Below are positions 7,558 through 15,979 of a stretch of 34,500 nt of DNA, piece after piece. This DNA comes from a virus: positions 1-34,500 of IMG/VR virus record IMGVR_UViG_3300036846_000530. One strand, written 5' to 3'. The first letter of the stretch is position 1. Each line of letters opens with the position of its first letter. Position numbers and translations under genes: made by a program. The notes under the pieces are model-generated. The model had not been told where the DNA came from and made no database searches. It saw only the letters and a list, made by a program, of their open reading frames with translations.

Positions 7558-7851
7558 ATGGCATTGACGACAAAACAGAGAGCGGCTCTCCCGTCCTCCG
7601 CATTTGCGTATCCGAGCCAGAGGAAATATCCGGTCCCAACCAAGGCTCAAGCTCAGAGAGCCGGGATTACGGAGAGGCAAAGAGTCGGCATCCATCGAGC
7701 GGCTTTGAGCCGGAGCGCTCAAACTAAGACGTCCGGCAGTTACCGCCATGTCTCCGGAGTTGTTGCCAAGCGCTCCGGAGGCAAGGTCACTCCAAAGAAT
7801 GTCTCCCAAGGGAGACAAAAGAGGCTTGCATCCCGAGGCAAGAGGACGTAA
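7558..7851 (+). CDS. DUF6582-like small basic head-region protein
   Basis: A 97-residue basic protein beginning LTTKQRAALPSSAFAYPSQRKYPV. This resembles the short domain seen in phage head regions with the pattern RxxLpxsaFavPxxRxYPi (DUF6582-like). The C-terminal third is rich in Ser, Lys and Arg. Its last codons carry the first copy of the genome's repeated dyad (7798-7819), here read as NVSQGRQK, the same peptide encoded by copy two at 18664. Function unknown; probable capsid-associated or maturation helper. Confidence 0.7.
   Translation: MALTTKQRAALPSSAFAYPSQRKYPVPTKAQAQRAGITERQRVGIHRAALSRSAQTKTSGSYRHVSGVVAKRSGGKVTPKNVSQGRQKRLASRGKRT
7798..7819 (-). repeat. 22-bp dyad element, copy 1 of 4
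   Basis: The core is TGTCTCCC-AA-GGGAGACA, perfect 8-bp arms around two bases. Oriented by its flanks (TTT on one side, ATT on the other), this copy lies on the minus strand with a TT centre. It sits within the end of the 7558-7851 gene. See the finding on the four copies. Confidence 0.85.
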
Positions 7852-7864
7852 TATCCCGCTTGAT

Positions 7865-7889
7865 CGGAGCGCGGCGCGATGCGGCTCCG
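7865..7889 (+). other. Short hairpin in the 155-base gap before the capsid gene
   Basis: Arms CGGAGC (7865-7870) and GCTCCG (7884-7889) could form a six-pair stem. The surrounding gap, 7852-8006, holds no convincing gene. It contains two related stretches, GGAGCG..GATGCGGCTC and GGAGCGATACGGCTC, about 60 bases apart. It may be a leader or processing site that raises capsid expression; no clear promoter was seen. Confidence 0.35.
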
Positions 7890-8006
7890 AGAGACAATCC
7901 TTGAGATTGAGGCAAAGGGAGCGAGTCCCGAGCCCGGAATAGTGCGGAGCGATACGGCTCGACCGGGTTGCCAGAGACAGATAAATCTCTAGCAACTAGG
8001 AGCGTT

Positions 8007-8993
8007 ATGCCGTCCATTGATGCCTCCGGGCTCATCCCGACTACTTACTCAAATCAAATCATCCAAGGAGTTGTCCAAGCCTCCGCCGCTCTGTCCTTGG
8101 GTCGGAGAGTCCCGATGGGCTCCGGCATTGCGGAGTTTCCCGTTGCCGGAGCCTTTCCGACCGCGGGCTTTATCGCGGCGGGAGGACGTAAGCCGTTTAC
8201 GGACTTTGCCTTGACCTCTAAGACAATGAAAGCGGAGGAAGTAGCCGCGGTCATTGCCATTCCTCAAGCGTACCTCGATGACTCATCCGTCGATTTATGG
8301 GGATATGCCCGTCCTCTCTTGGCTCAAGCCATCGCGGTAGCGCTCGATGATGCCGTCCTTTGGGGAGATAACAACCCTGCCTCTTATCCGCCCGGAGGCA
8401 TTACCGATCCGGCTTTTGCTACTGCCGTCCCTCCCGGAGCGGACCCGCTTGCCTCCGTCAATGATGCAATGGCCGCGGTCGAGGCTCAGGGAGTCCCGGT
8501 AACCGGCCATGCCGCGGACTTGGTAACCAAAGCCGCTCTCCGAGGGATTAGGGACGCGGCGGGAGCTTTGTTGCTTGGTCCGGCTCAGGTTGATAATCCG
8601 GCCATGTCGAGCATTTACGGAGTCCCGGTCATGTTTAACTTGACCTCCCCGGATGCAACTAGGGACTTTGTGACCGGAGATTGGGACGCTCTCTTGATGG
8701 GAGTCCGGCAAGATATCACTTATGACCTCTCGACCGATGGAGTCATTGTCGATGGAGCCGGAGCCGTTGTTGTGTCGGCTTTCCAAGATGACCAAGTGCT
8801 AATGAGGGTCCATGCCCGCTTTGGTTGCGTAGTGGCTCAACCCGTTACGCCGCGGGCTCCTACCGGAGCAAAGCCCTTTGCTTATACGGACATTGCCACT
8901 AGTGGCGGCGCGACAATGGCCGCGGGCTCGACCTCGACTCCGACTCCGGCTCCGACTCCGACTCCAACCTCATCCCGGAGCCGGTCGAGCTAA
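8007..8993 (+). CDS. Major capsid protein, HK97 fold
   Basis: About 328 residues from the ATG at 8007, which has AGGAG upstream; an in-frame TTG at 7968 would add 13 residues. The sequence PTTYSNQIIQGVVQASAALSLGRRVPMGSG, GAFPTAGFIAAGG, KTMKAEEVAAVIAIPQAYLDDSS and RPLLAQAIAVALDDAVLWGDNN follow the HK97-type capsid pattern (N-arm, E-loop, spine helix) common in actinophages. A C-terminal Thr/Pro low-complexity tail (TSTPTPAPTPTPTSS) extends past the fold. It abuts the Ig-like gene, which lies in the -1 frame. Confidence 0.92.
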   Translation: MPSIDASGLIPTTYSNQIIQGVVQASAALSLGRRVPMGSGIAEFPVAGAFPTAGFIAAGGRKPFTDFALTSKTMKAEEVAAVIAIPQAYLDDSSVDLWGYARPLLAQAIAVALDDAVLWGDNNPASYPPGGITDPAFATAVPPGADPLASVNDAMAAVEAQGVPVTGHAADLVTKAALRGIRDAAGALLLGPAQVDNPAMSSIYGVPVMFNLTSPDATRDFVTGDWDALLMGVRQDITYDLSTDGVIVDGAGAVVVSAFQDDQVLMRVHARFGCVVAQPVTPRAPTGAKPFAYTDIATSGGATMAAGSTSTPTPAPTPTPTSSRSRSS

Positions 8994-9340
8994 TGCCCGC
9001 TTGGACAAAGGTTGGCGGAAAGGTTTGGAAGGGAGGGACCGTATTGGGACCTCCGCCCGCTCCGCCTTTATCCAATCCGGTTGCCACTAGTTGCACTCCG
9101 CCCGGAGGTCCGATTGCCGGAGGGACTCCGGTACAGATTCATGGGACCGGATTTACCGGAGCCAACTATATTGAGTTTGGCGGCTCTCCATGCGGTCCTA
9201 CCGGACAGGATTTCGTTGTCGTTGACGACACTCTCATTACTTGCCAATCTCCGGCTCATGCCGCGGGAGCGGTCTATCTGACTATTGCCAATCCCGAATA
9301 CAACTACGGGAGTGACGCTCCCGTTTATACCTACGCGTGA
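8993..9340 (+). CDS. Ig-like (IPT/TIG domain) protein, probable capsid decoration
   Basis: A 115-residue protein whose start overlaps the capsid stop as TAATG. From about residue 28 it has the IPT/TIG pattern PVATSCTPPGGPIAGGTPV, IHGTGFTGANYIEFGG, then DDTLITCQSPAHAAGAVYL and TIANPE, two likely paired cysteines included. Ig-like folds on phage structural proteins usually decorate the virion surface and may bind cell-surface sugars. The frame is -1 to the capsid gene and open upstream to 8903, so a frameshifted fusion is conceivable. Confidence 0.82.
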   Translation: MPAWTKVGGKVWKGGTVLGPPPAPPLSNPVATSCTPPGGPIAGGTPVQIHGTGFTGANYIEFGGSPCGPTGQDFVVVDDTLITCQSPAHAAGAVYLTIANPEYNYGSDAPVYTYA

Positions 9341-9352
9341 CGGAGGCAGAGG

Positions 9353-9739
9353 ATGAGTAACGGGACCGCTCCGAGTTGGGAGGATTGGGCTCCGCCTTTG
9401 GACCCGCCTACCGCGGGAGCGGTCCCTTACGCTACCGCCGAGGCAATAGCGGCAACCTATTGGGACTCTGAGCCTCATTTGTGCGCGGCGCTCCAATGGG
9501 AATACTACGCATCAATGCAAGACCCGAGCCCGAGCGTTTCTCAAGTCTCAACCGGAGTCCAATCAATCGCTTACAACCCTGCCACTCCGAGCGGAGAATA
9601 TGGCAAGGCAATGTCAAGGGCTCAATGGCATCGGAGCTTCCTCTCCGGTTACTTGGAGACTGTCCCATTGGTTAGCTCCGTACCAAAGCCGGGTTGGTAT
9701 CCGTCTTGGTCCGACATAGCGGAGAGGGTTGTCGAGTAA
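9353..9739 (+). CDS. Head-tail connector, adaptor-like
   Basis: A 128-residue protein in the position of the adaptor that docks below the portal. The sequence is acidic N-terminally (WEDWAPPLDPPTAGAVPY), then TAEAIAATYWDSEPHLCAALQWEYYAS, and SYLETVPLVSS-like C-terminal segments. The family match is by gene order and general character, not a sharp motif. It has GGCAGAGG before the start and a TAATG overlap with the next connector. Confidence 0.62.
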   Translation: MSNGTAPSWEDWAPPLDPPTAGAVPYATAEAIAATYWDSEPHLCAALQWEYYASMQDPSPSVSQVSTGVQSIAYNPATPSGEYGKAMSRAQWHRSFLSGYLETVPLVSSVPKPGWYPSWSDIAERVVE

Positions 9740-10185
9740 TGGCTCCCTTGGTCGCGCCGGACCTCATAACGCTCTATCCGCCATCCGAGGACCTCGATGA
9801 GCATGGATGGCGGCTCCCGGCAACGGAGTCCTATTGGCAGGGAAAAGGCAACCTCCAACAGTATCCGGGCATATCCGACGTCCGCGCTTCCGATGGCGGA
9901 GGTCGAGGTCCGTTTGGTCCGGCAAGGGACCGGACCGGCTCGATGTTCCTGCCGGTCGAGGACCTCCAACTCATCGAGGGAAGCGTTGCCGAGTGTCGAG
10001 GTCGGTATTACTACCTAACGCAATGCCGCTTTGTTGGGGACCCGACCGGGACCGGGGACGGAAGCTCTCCGCTCGACATTTGGACGGCAACGGCAACGTC
10101 CTTTGATACTTGGCCGGGAGTTGAGGTCCCTCGACCCTATGGAGAGCCGGGAGAGCCCGCTCAGAGGCTCAGGGAGGCTCTCTAG
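9739..10185 (+). CDS. Head-tail connector, stopper-like
   Basis: A 148-residue protein starting at the ATG overlapping the previous stop. It is beta-rich, with GSMFLPVEDLQLIEGSVAEC and RGRYYYLTQCRFVGDPT; cysteines near residues 84 and 92. Position, size and the C-terminal proline-rich tail fit a head-closure (stopper) protein that locks DNA in the filled head. Assignment is by gene order. It ends in a TAGTG overlap with the tail-completion gene. Confidence 0.58.
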   Translation: MAPLVAPDLITLYPPSEDLDEHGWRLPATESYWQGKGNLQQYPGISDVRASDGGGRGPFGPARDRTGSMFLPVEDLQLIEGSVAECRGRYYYLTQCRFVGDPTGTGDGSSPLDIWTATATSFDTWPGVEVPRPYGEPGEPAQRLREAL

Positions 10186-10484
10186 TGTCCGGAGCGGCAT
10201 CGACGTACCAAGTCCTCAACCGTAAGGCTCCCAAGCAAGCCGCGGATGGGATTGTCCGAGGCATTGCGGAGCAAATCCGCGGAGCCGTAGCGGCTCAGAG
10301 CCCGAGAGGTCGGACCGGACGCTATGCCGGAGCTTGGCGGGTCGAGCGGATCAAGCCCGGTATTTACCGGGTCCTCAATGACACTCCCTACGGCAGATAT
10401 ATCGAATACGGGACTCGGTACGTCCATGCCCGTCCTGTCTTTGGTCGAGTGGTATCGACCTATCGAGCCAGGGTAAGCCGATGA
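10185..10484 (+). CDS. Tail completion protein, HK97 gp10-like
   Basis: A 99-residue basic protein with a GTG start overlapping the preceding TAG. RGRTGRYAGAWRVERI, YRVLNDTPYGRYIEYGTRY and HARPVFGRVVSTYRARV match the HK97 gp10-like neck family, whose members have a G.L..SW..... N.apYA..vEyGT..mpArPfl pattern. It joins the tail to the head. It overlaps the next start by four bases. Confidence 0.8.
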   Translation: MSGAASTYQVLNRKAPKQAADGIVRGIAEQIRGAVAAQSPRGRTGRYAGAWRVERIKPGIYRVLNDTPYGRYIEYGTRYVHARPVFGRVVSTYRARVSR

Positions 10485-10867
10485 GCGCGCCGGTCATTGC
10501 CCAACCGGACCTTGAGGCTTGGGTATGGGAGAACCTCAAGAGCCGTAAGGGAGTTACGTCCTTTGCATATCACTCGCTCCAAGACGTAGCGGGATGGCAA
10601 TGGCAATGGTCCCTCCAAATCGACGTAAGAGGACCGAGAAAGAAAGCTACTGCCGACCTCGCGGAGCTTGTCAGACAAGACCTCTTGAGCCTGCCGGACG
10701 TTTATTGGCCGGACGGCTCGATTACCTACGCGCAAATCACAGAGGGTCCAATGTGGAATCCCGACGTTAATGATGGCGCGCCGCGGTACACAATCCGCAT
10801 TGATTACCGGGTCCATCCGTCCCGGACTCAATACCTCTCTAACACTGTGAACACTAGAAAGGAATAA
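10481..10867 (+). CDS. Tail terminator-like protein
   Basis: A 128-residue protein following the gp10-like gene, where the tail terminator is normally found. PDLEAWVWENLKSRKGVTSFAY, WQWQWSLQIDVRGPRKKATADLAELV and YTIRIDYRVHPS give an alpha/beta fold with the strand-helix-strand pattern of gpU/gp17-like terminators, which cap the tail tube and set its end. Assignment by position and fold pattern. Confidence 0.65.
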   Translation: MSAPVIAQPDLEAWVWENLKSRKGVTSFAYHSLQDVAGWQWQWSLQIDVRGPRKKATADLAELVRQDLLSLPDVYWPDGSITYAQITEGPMWNPDVNDGAPRYTIRIDYRVHPSRTQYLSNTVNTRKE

Positions 10868-10872
10868 CCCGG

Positions 10873-11484
10873 ATGAGCAATGTTGACCTTGACCCAAGCG
10901 AAATCCTACTTGGCATTAATAACGGTCCCGGAGTGTATCGGGCTCCCGTAGGGACTCCGCCACCCGCGGACCTCCAAACCGCGTGGGATACACCTTGGGA
11001 GCCGATTGGTTATATCTCCGATGACGGAGTGACTGTATCCTCAACGACAACCTCCGACACTCTGACTCCCTGGCAATCGACCTCTCCGGTAAAGACCATG
11101 ATTACCGGCAAAGAGTTGACGGCTCATTTCATTATGTGGCAAACCAACCCGGACACTCTGGCAATGTATTTCGACATGCCTCCCGCCACCGCGGACGCGG
11201 GCGGGATGGTTGCCTTTGATATCCGCTCCGACGTAGGCGGGGAGCTTTATGCCATCGGGCTCGATATCAAGGATGCCGGAGTCATTACTCGGATTGTCTT
11301 TGGTCGAGCCCAAGTCTCCGATACCGGGGACGTTTCATTCCAACGCGGCGCGGCTATTGGTTGGGAGGTAACCCTCTCGGCAATGGATGAGGCAGGAGTC
11401 TTGGCTCATTTGATGAGCGGTCCCGAGGTTGTCGTCCCTCTCGGAGCCTCATCGAGCCGGACCTCTCAGACTCCCGCGGCATGA
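10873..11484 (+). CDS. Major tail (tube) protein
   Basis: A 203-residue beta-rich protein right before the tail chaperone genes. GVYRAPVGTPPPADL, WEPIGYISDDGVTVS, TTSDTLTPWQSTSPVKTMITG and IGLDIKDAGVITRIVFGRA are characteristic of the actinophage tail tube family, which stacks as hexamers around the tape measure. The C-terminus is Ser/Thr-rich. It ends with an ATGA overlap into the chaperone gene. Confidence 0.85.
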   Translation: MSNVDLDPSEILLGINNGPGVYRAPVGTPPPADLQTAWDTPWEPIGYISDDGVTVSSTTTSDTLTPWQSTSPVKTMITGKELTAHFIMWQTNPDTLAMYFDMPPATADAGGMVAFDIRSDVGGELYAIGLDIKDAGVITRIVFGRAQVSDTGDVSFQRGAAIGWEVTLSAMDEAGVLAHLMSGPEVVVPLGASSSRTSQTPAA

Positions 11485-11834
11485 GCTTTGACCTCAAGGC
11501 GGCAACTCAAGCCGCCCAATCCGAGGCAGGCAGAGAGCCCTTTGAGTTTGATTGGGGGGGAGAGCATTTCTCCCTCCCGCCAATGGGCTTATGGCCGTTG
11601 AGCATCTCGGCAACGTTCGCGGCCTATTCCGAGCTAAAGCCCGAGGACATAAACCCGAATGAGGTTGTCCTCTGTCTCCGGCAGATTGTTGGAGAGGATG
11701 AATGGGTCCGCTTTTCCTCGACCATCCCGCTCGATGCCATGCCGATACTCATTGAGGAAATGAGCAAGGAGCAACTCGGAGGCTCGATGCCGGATTTATC
11801 CGAGCGGCAAGAGCCCGTTTCGATCCCGACATAG
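11481..11834 (+). CDS. Tail assembly chaperone, first product (G-like)
   Basis: A 117-residue acidic protein: EPFEFDWGGEHFSLPPMGLWPLS, then AAYSELKPEDINPNEVVLCLRQIVGEDEW. This resembles tail chaperones (lambda gpG-like) of actinophages that keep the tape measure soluble. The next gene lies in the -1 frame, and that frame is open from 11756 through this stop, so a share of ribosomes probably shifts to make a longer product. Confidence 0.78.
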   Translation: MSFDLKAATQAAQSEAGREPFEFDWGGEHFSLPPMGLWPLSISATFAAYSELKPEDINPNEVVLCLRQIVGEDEWVRFSSTIPLDAMPILIEEMSKEQLGGSMPDLSERQEPVSIPT

Positions 11835-11842
11835 AAGCCGCC

Positions 11843-12163
11843 ATGATGGCGGTATATGGGATTGACGTCCTCGATCCTGCCGTATCACTTAGGCGGATCA
11901 AGGTCCTATCGGAGCGCTTGCCGCTTGGGTCATTGACAAGACATGAGCCCGCTAGTTGGACCCATGAGGCTCATTTGCTAGCGCGGCTCAATGATGCCGT
12001 CGATTTATTGACTTGGATTGTCATGCGGGTTGCGGGCTCCAAAGCCAAGCAACCAAAGCCGCTTGAGCGTCCCGGTCAACCAAAGCCGCGAGGTCAACAA
12101 ATGAGTTGGGGACAACTAGGCGGCTTCCTAAAGGCAGAGGGAGCGTCAACAAATGGCCGGTGA
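11843..12163 (+). CDS. Tail assembly chaperone, second (frameshift, T-like) part
   Basis: A 106-residue frame (from ATG 11843) in the -1 frame relative to the first chaperone. Read upstream of the ATG, the frame continues as ARFDPDIEAAMMAVYGIDV, matching the usual junction of G-T chaperones where an acidic DIEA..YGIDV stretch opens the T domain. It is therefore probably made mainly as a G-T fusion. No textbook slippery heptamer was seen between 11756 and 11834. The C-terminus is Pro/Lys/Gln-rich and it overlaps the tape measure start by 11 bases. Confidence 0.75.
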   Translation: MMAVYGIDVLDPAVSLRRIKVLSERLPLGSLTRHEPASWTHEAHLLARLNDAVDLLTWIVMRVAGSKAKQPKPLERPGQPKPRGQQMSWGQLGGFLKAEGASTNGR

Positions 12164-15086
12164 ATATAGCGCTCTCCAAGTCCTTGTAACGGCAAATACC
12201 CAACGGCTCGCGCAAGAGATAGCAAAGGCATCGACCCAAGCGGGAGATAAAGCCTCTCAAACCATCGGGAGCAAGCTCACGTCCGGCTTGAGTAAAGCGG
12301 CAAGCGGCATCGGTAAGGCTCTCTCGACCGGCTTTACCGTTGCCGCCGGAGCCGCGTCCGCCTTTGCCGCGGCAACCATAGCCTCCGGGACCTCTTATAA
12401 CATCTTGGCGCAAAATGCCAACGTTGCCTTTAAGAGCGTCTTGGGGAGCCAGGAAGCCGCATCAAAGATGATGGGGACTATCTCGCAGTTTGCCAAGACA
12501 ACCCCCTTCCCGCGGCAGGTATGGATAGAAGCCGCTAAGACAATGGTTAGCTTTGGCATCTCGACGGATAAAGCTCAAACGTATATGGCGGCATTGGCGG
12601 ATGCCGCCGCGGCAACCGGGACCGGGACTCAAGGCATCTCGGACATGACCTTGATAATGTCCCAAATCTCCGCGGCAGGGAAGATTACCGGGCAAGACCT
12701 TATGCAGTTTGCCCAAAGAGGCATCAATGCCGCCGACCTCATCGGCTCTCAAATGGGCAAGAGCGGAGCCCAAATCAAGGACGATATTACCGCGGGCTCC
12801 CTCGATGCCGGGAAAGCCCTTGATGCCTTAGCGGCAGGGATCGAGCAAAAGTTTCCCGGAGCCGCTAAGAATATGGTTCAAACTTGGGACGGAGCCGTTA
12901 GCTATTTCAAGGGTCGAGTCCGGGACCTTGGCTCCGTCTTGGTTGCTCCGTTTATCTCCCCTACTGGCGGAGGCTATGCCGTCAAATGGGCTCAGGATTT
13001 GGGTAAGCTCATCTCCGCCATAACTCCCTTTGTCCAAAAGCTAGTTGACCAAGTAATGACCAAGCTAGGTCCGGCTTTCGACAAGATAAGTCCGGCCATC
13101 GGCAAGATTGCCGACATGATTGCAAACTTTGGCAAGCAGGGCGGACAGGGTATCGACGGCTTGCTAAAAAGCTTGGGCGGCATAGCTCCGCTCATCGCTC
13201 CCTTGGTTGGGTTATTGCTCAAGGTGGGCGGAGGCAACCTTGCCGGAGCCTTTGGTCCTCTAGGCGGAATCATCAAAGCCGTTACCGGCGCGCTCAATCC
13301 CTTTGTCTCGATCCTCTTGGCTCTAGTGGCAACCTCTCCGGCTTTCCGAGGGATGCTCATGGACCTTGCCAAGATGCTCATGCAACTAGTGACTCCGATA
13401 ATGGGCATTGTCAACGCGATAGGGCAAAGTCTTGGTCCGGTCATCGAGGCTCTAGTCCCGATTATCCAAGAGGTCTTTGGCGGACTCATCCTTGCCGTCA
13501 ATGCCCTATTGCCTGCCATCATGCCGGTTATCCGGATACTCGGTCCGATTCTTGGGCAAGCCATTAAGGCTCTAGTTCCGATTGTCTTGGTCTTGATGGA
13601 TGCCTTTAATCAAATCATCGGAGTCCTGGCCGGACCGCTCAAGCAAGTCCTCGCGGTTGTTGCCTCCGTCCTAGTCGCGGTTATGCCGGTAGTGACTCAA
13701 CTAGCGGAGGTCTTTGCCAACATCTTTGCCGACGCGCTCAACGCGGTTATGCCGCTCATCTCGACCATTGCCAAGCTCCTAGCCTCGACGCTTGCCAAGG
13801 TCCTCCCGGTCTTGGTCCCGTTGATAACCAAACTCGGCTCCGTTATCGGGATGATTCTCGGCAAGGCAATGGTCGCGGTCATGCCGCTTATTGCCATGCT
13901 CGCGGACCTCATCGGAAAGGTCCTTGCCAAAGTAATCCCAATGCTTATCCCGATAATCATGCAACTAGCGGACGTCTTTGGACAGATACTCGATGCCTTG
14001 ATGCCGGTTATCGGCATGATCCTCGACCTCGCGGCAACGCTCATACAAGCGCTCATGCCGATATTGCCGCCACTCATCGACCTTTTCCTAACGCTTATCG
14101 AGGCTATCCTCCCGCTCTTGCCTCCGATTATCCAACTCATCTCCGCTATCTTGCCGCCATTGGTTCAACTCCTAACGGTAATCTTGGTCCCTCTCTCCAA
14201 GCTCATTGCCTTAGTGGCTCAGGTAGTGGCTTGGTTTGTCCAACTCTCGGTCCGAGCCTTGCAACCCATCATCAAGCTAGTTGGTCAAGTCATTGCTTGG
14301 TTTGTGAGCCTTGCCGCCAACGTCCTTGCTACCGTTGTCCGCTTGGTTGCCAACGTAGTGTCTTGGTTTGTCGGGATGCCTGGCAAGATTATGGGCGCGG
14401 TGTCCGGGCTCTTGGGCTCGATAACCGGATTCTTTTCCCGGACCATGAGCGGCATTATCGGAGCCGTTGCCGGAGGCATTGGCTCGATAGTCGGATGGTT
14501 TGCCGGTCTTTGGGGGAGGATATCTGGAGCAATCGGCAACATTGCCGGAGGTCTATCCGGCATAGGGAGTCGAGCTATGGGCGCGCTCAGGGACGGCTTT
14601 GCAAGCGCTTGGGGAGCCGTATCCGGATGGCTTGGAGGGATGGGAGGTCGAGTAATCGGAGCCATCGGCAATGCCGGAGGATGGTTGGTTGACGTCGGGA
14701 GGCAGATGATTAGCGGCATGATAAGCGGAGTGCAATCAATGGCCGGGTCCCTCATCTCTGCCGTTACCTCGATGATTCCCGGACCCATCAAAAAGTTTCT
14801 CCATATCGGCTCTCCCTCAAAGCTCATGGCAACGGAGGTCGGAGAGCCCATCTCTCTCGGCATTGCCAAGGGCATCGAGGACGCGGGTCATTACGTCAAT
14901 GCCGCTCTCCGGAGCGTCATCCCGGTCCCGAGTGATTTGGGCTCTTGGCCGGGACTCGGAGCCGGAGCCGGAGCCGGTCGGATTGGTCCGCTAGTAAACG
15001 TCGAGCAAGCTAACTTTGCCGAAAAGCTCGACATTGACCTCTTTATGAAGCAAGCCGCTTGGACGCTACAAACTCAAAGGATTTGA
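12153..15086 (+). CDS. Tape measure protein
   Basis: At 977 residues, the largest gene. It has an Ala/Ser/Gly-rich N-terminus, then an N-terminal domain (FKSVLGSQEAASKMMGTISQF, then DLMQFAQRGINAADLIGSQMG) of the tape-measure N-terminal type. From about residue 330 to 780 there are long hydrophobic helical repeats (VMPLIAMLADLIGKVLAKVI, ALMPVIGMILDLAATLIQAL) that may form pores on DNA entry. The C-terminal part carries GIGSRAMGALRDGFASAWG and KFLHIGSPSKLM, typical of many tape measures. Its length suggests a tail near 140-150 nm. Confidence 0.96.
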   Translation: MAGEYSALQVLVTANTQRLAQEIAKASTQAGDKASQTIGSKLTSGLSKAASGIGKALSTGFTVAAGAASAFAAATIASGTSYNILAQNANVAFKSVLGSQEAASKMMGTISQFAKTTPFPRQVWIEAAKTMVSFGISTDKAQTYMAALADAAAATGTGTQGISDMTLIMSQISAAGKITGQDLMQFAQRGINAADLIGSQMGKSGAQIKDDITAGSLDAGKALDALAAGIEQKFPGAAKNMVQTWDGAVSYFKGRVRDLGSVLVAPFISPTGGGYAVKWAQDLGKLISAITPFVQKLVDQVMTKLGPAFDKISPAIGKIADMIANFGKQGGQGIDGLLKSLGGIAPLIAPLVGLLLKVGGGNLAGAFGPLGGIIKAVTGALNPFVSILLALVATSPAFRGMLMDLAKMLMQLVTPIMGIVNAIGQSLGPVIEALVPIIQEVFGGLILAVNALLPAIMPVIRILGPILGQAIKALVPIVLVLMDAFNQIIGVLAGPLKQVLAVVASVLVAVMPVVTQLAEVFANIFADALNAVMPLISTIAKLLASTLAKVLPVLVPLITKLGSVIGMILGKAMVAVMPLIAMLADLIGKVLAKVIPMLIPIIMQLADVFGQILDALMPVIGMILDLAATLIQALMPILPPLIDLFLTLIEAILPLLPPIIQLISAILPPLVQLLTVILVPLSKLIALVAQVVAWFVQLSVRALQPIIKLVGQVIAWFVSLAANVLATVVRLVANVVSWFVGMPGKIMGAVSGLLGSITGFFSRTMSGIIGAVAGGIGSIVGWFAGLWGRISGAIGNIAGGLSGIGSRAMGALRDGFASAWGAVSGWLGGMGGRVIGAIGNAGGWLVDVGRQMISGMISGVQSMAGSLISAVTSMIPGPIKKFLHIGSPSKLMATEVGEPISLGIAKGIEDAGHYVNAALRSVIPVPSDLGSWPGLGAGAGAGRIGPLVNVEQANFAEKLDIDLFMKQAAWTLQTQRI

Positions 15087-15979
15087 TGATGAGGCAGGCA
15101 TGGCTTGACTTGGACGGGATTATCCTCAACCTCGATAACCATACCGCGGGATATGCCATGATTGAGTTGGATTTGGGCTTTCCCGATATCCGAGATGTTG
15201 TCAATAACGCTCCTAATCAGCATGGCATTGATGACCAAACGGCTTTCTTTGGAGGACGTCCTGTTACGGCAAAGATAGCGGCATGGCCGGGAGGGACAGT
15301 AGCGCTTGACGATATTGTCGAGCTATTTATGCCCTATCTCCGACCCGCGGCGCGTCCAATCCTCCACTACACAACCGAAAGCTCGACTCCGTTGGAGCGG
15401 GTCATAACGCTCCGAGCCTCTAACTTTGCCTCTCCGATGCCGAGTCCGGGACGTCGAGACATGGAGCTTGCTTGGGTCGCTCCGGACCCGCTTATCAGGG
15501 ATGCCATTATCCAAATGGCCGCGGCCTACGTCGGCTCATCGACTCCGGGCGGACGGAGTTACAACCTATTCTTTGATCGGAGCTACGGATTAGGTGGCGG
15601 CGCGCCTAGTACGGCTCATGCCCGATCAAAGGGGGACGTTGCCATCGCTCCCCTATTCCGTTTCTATGGTCCGGTAGTGGGTCCCCGTATCCAAGTCATT
15701 TCCTCCGCCACTAGGAGCCAATCCCATAGCGGGCAAATCGCTTTTGACCTCGACTTTCGGGTTGATACGGGACATTGGGTTGATATTGATTGTCAAGCCC
15801 ATACGGCTTTGCTGGACTCGGACCAAGGGCAATCCGTCATCTCGGAGCTACAGTTTTCGGTAACACAATGGCCGTTGCTCTATCCGGAGCCCTATGACAA
15901 CGCGATAAGCGCTTATGGGTCGGATGCCTCCGGAGTCTCTCAAGTCCAAACCATTTGGCAGGATGCCTTTATCCAATGA
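15086..15979 (+). CDS. Distal tail protein (Dit-like)
   Basis: About 297 residues, start ATG sharing a base with the tape measure stop (TGATG); the ATG three bases on is equally possible. RQAWLDLDGIILNLDNH at the N-terminus and beta-rich body (LAWVAPDPLIRDAIIQ, GQIAFDLDFRVDTGHWVDID) fit the first baseplate protein after the tape measure, which builds the hub ring at the tail end. Called by gene order and general similarity to actinophage minor tail proteins. Confidence 0.75.
   Translation: MMRQAWLDLDGIILNLDNHTAGYAMIELDLGFPDIRDVVNNAPNQHGIDDQTAFFGGRPVTAKIAAWPGGTVALDDIVELFMPYLRPAARPILHYTTESSTPLERVITLRASNFASPMPSPGRRDMELAWVAPDPLIRDAIIQMAAAYVGSSTPGGRSYNLFFDRSYGLGGGAPSTAHARSKGDVAIAPLFRFYGPVVGPRIQVISSATRSQSHSGQIAFDLDFRVDTGHWVDIDCQAHTALLDSDQGQSVISELQFSVTQWPLLYPEPYDNAISAYGSDASGVSQVQTIWQDAFIQ

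Noticed and set aside
7243-7995. 250-codon leftward open frame across scaffold and DUF6582-like genes
   Set aside because: It mirrors well-supported rightward genes, is rich in Ser/Arg/Leu with no domain pattern, and has no ribosome site. Long shadow frames are expected in GC-rich DNA.
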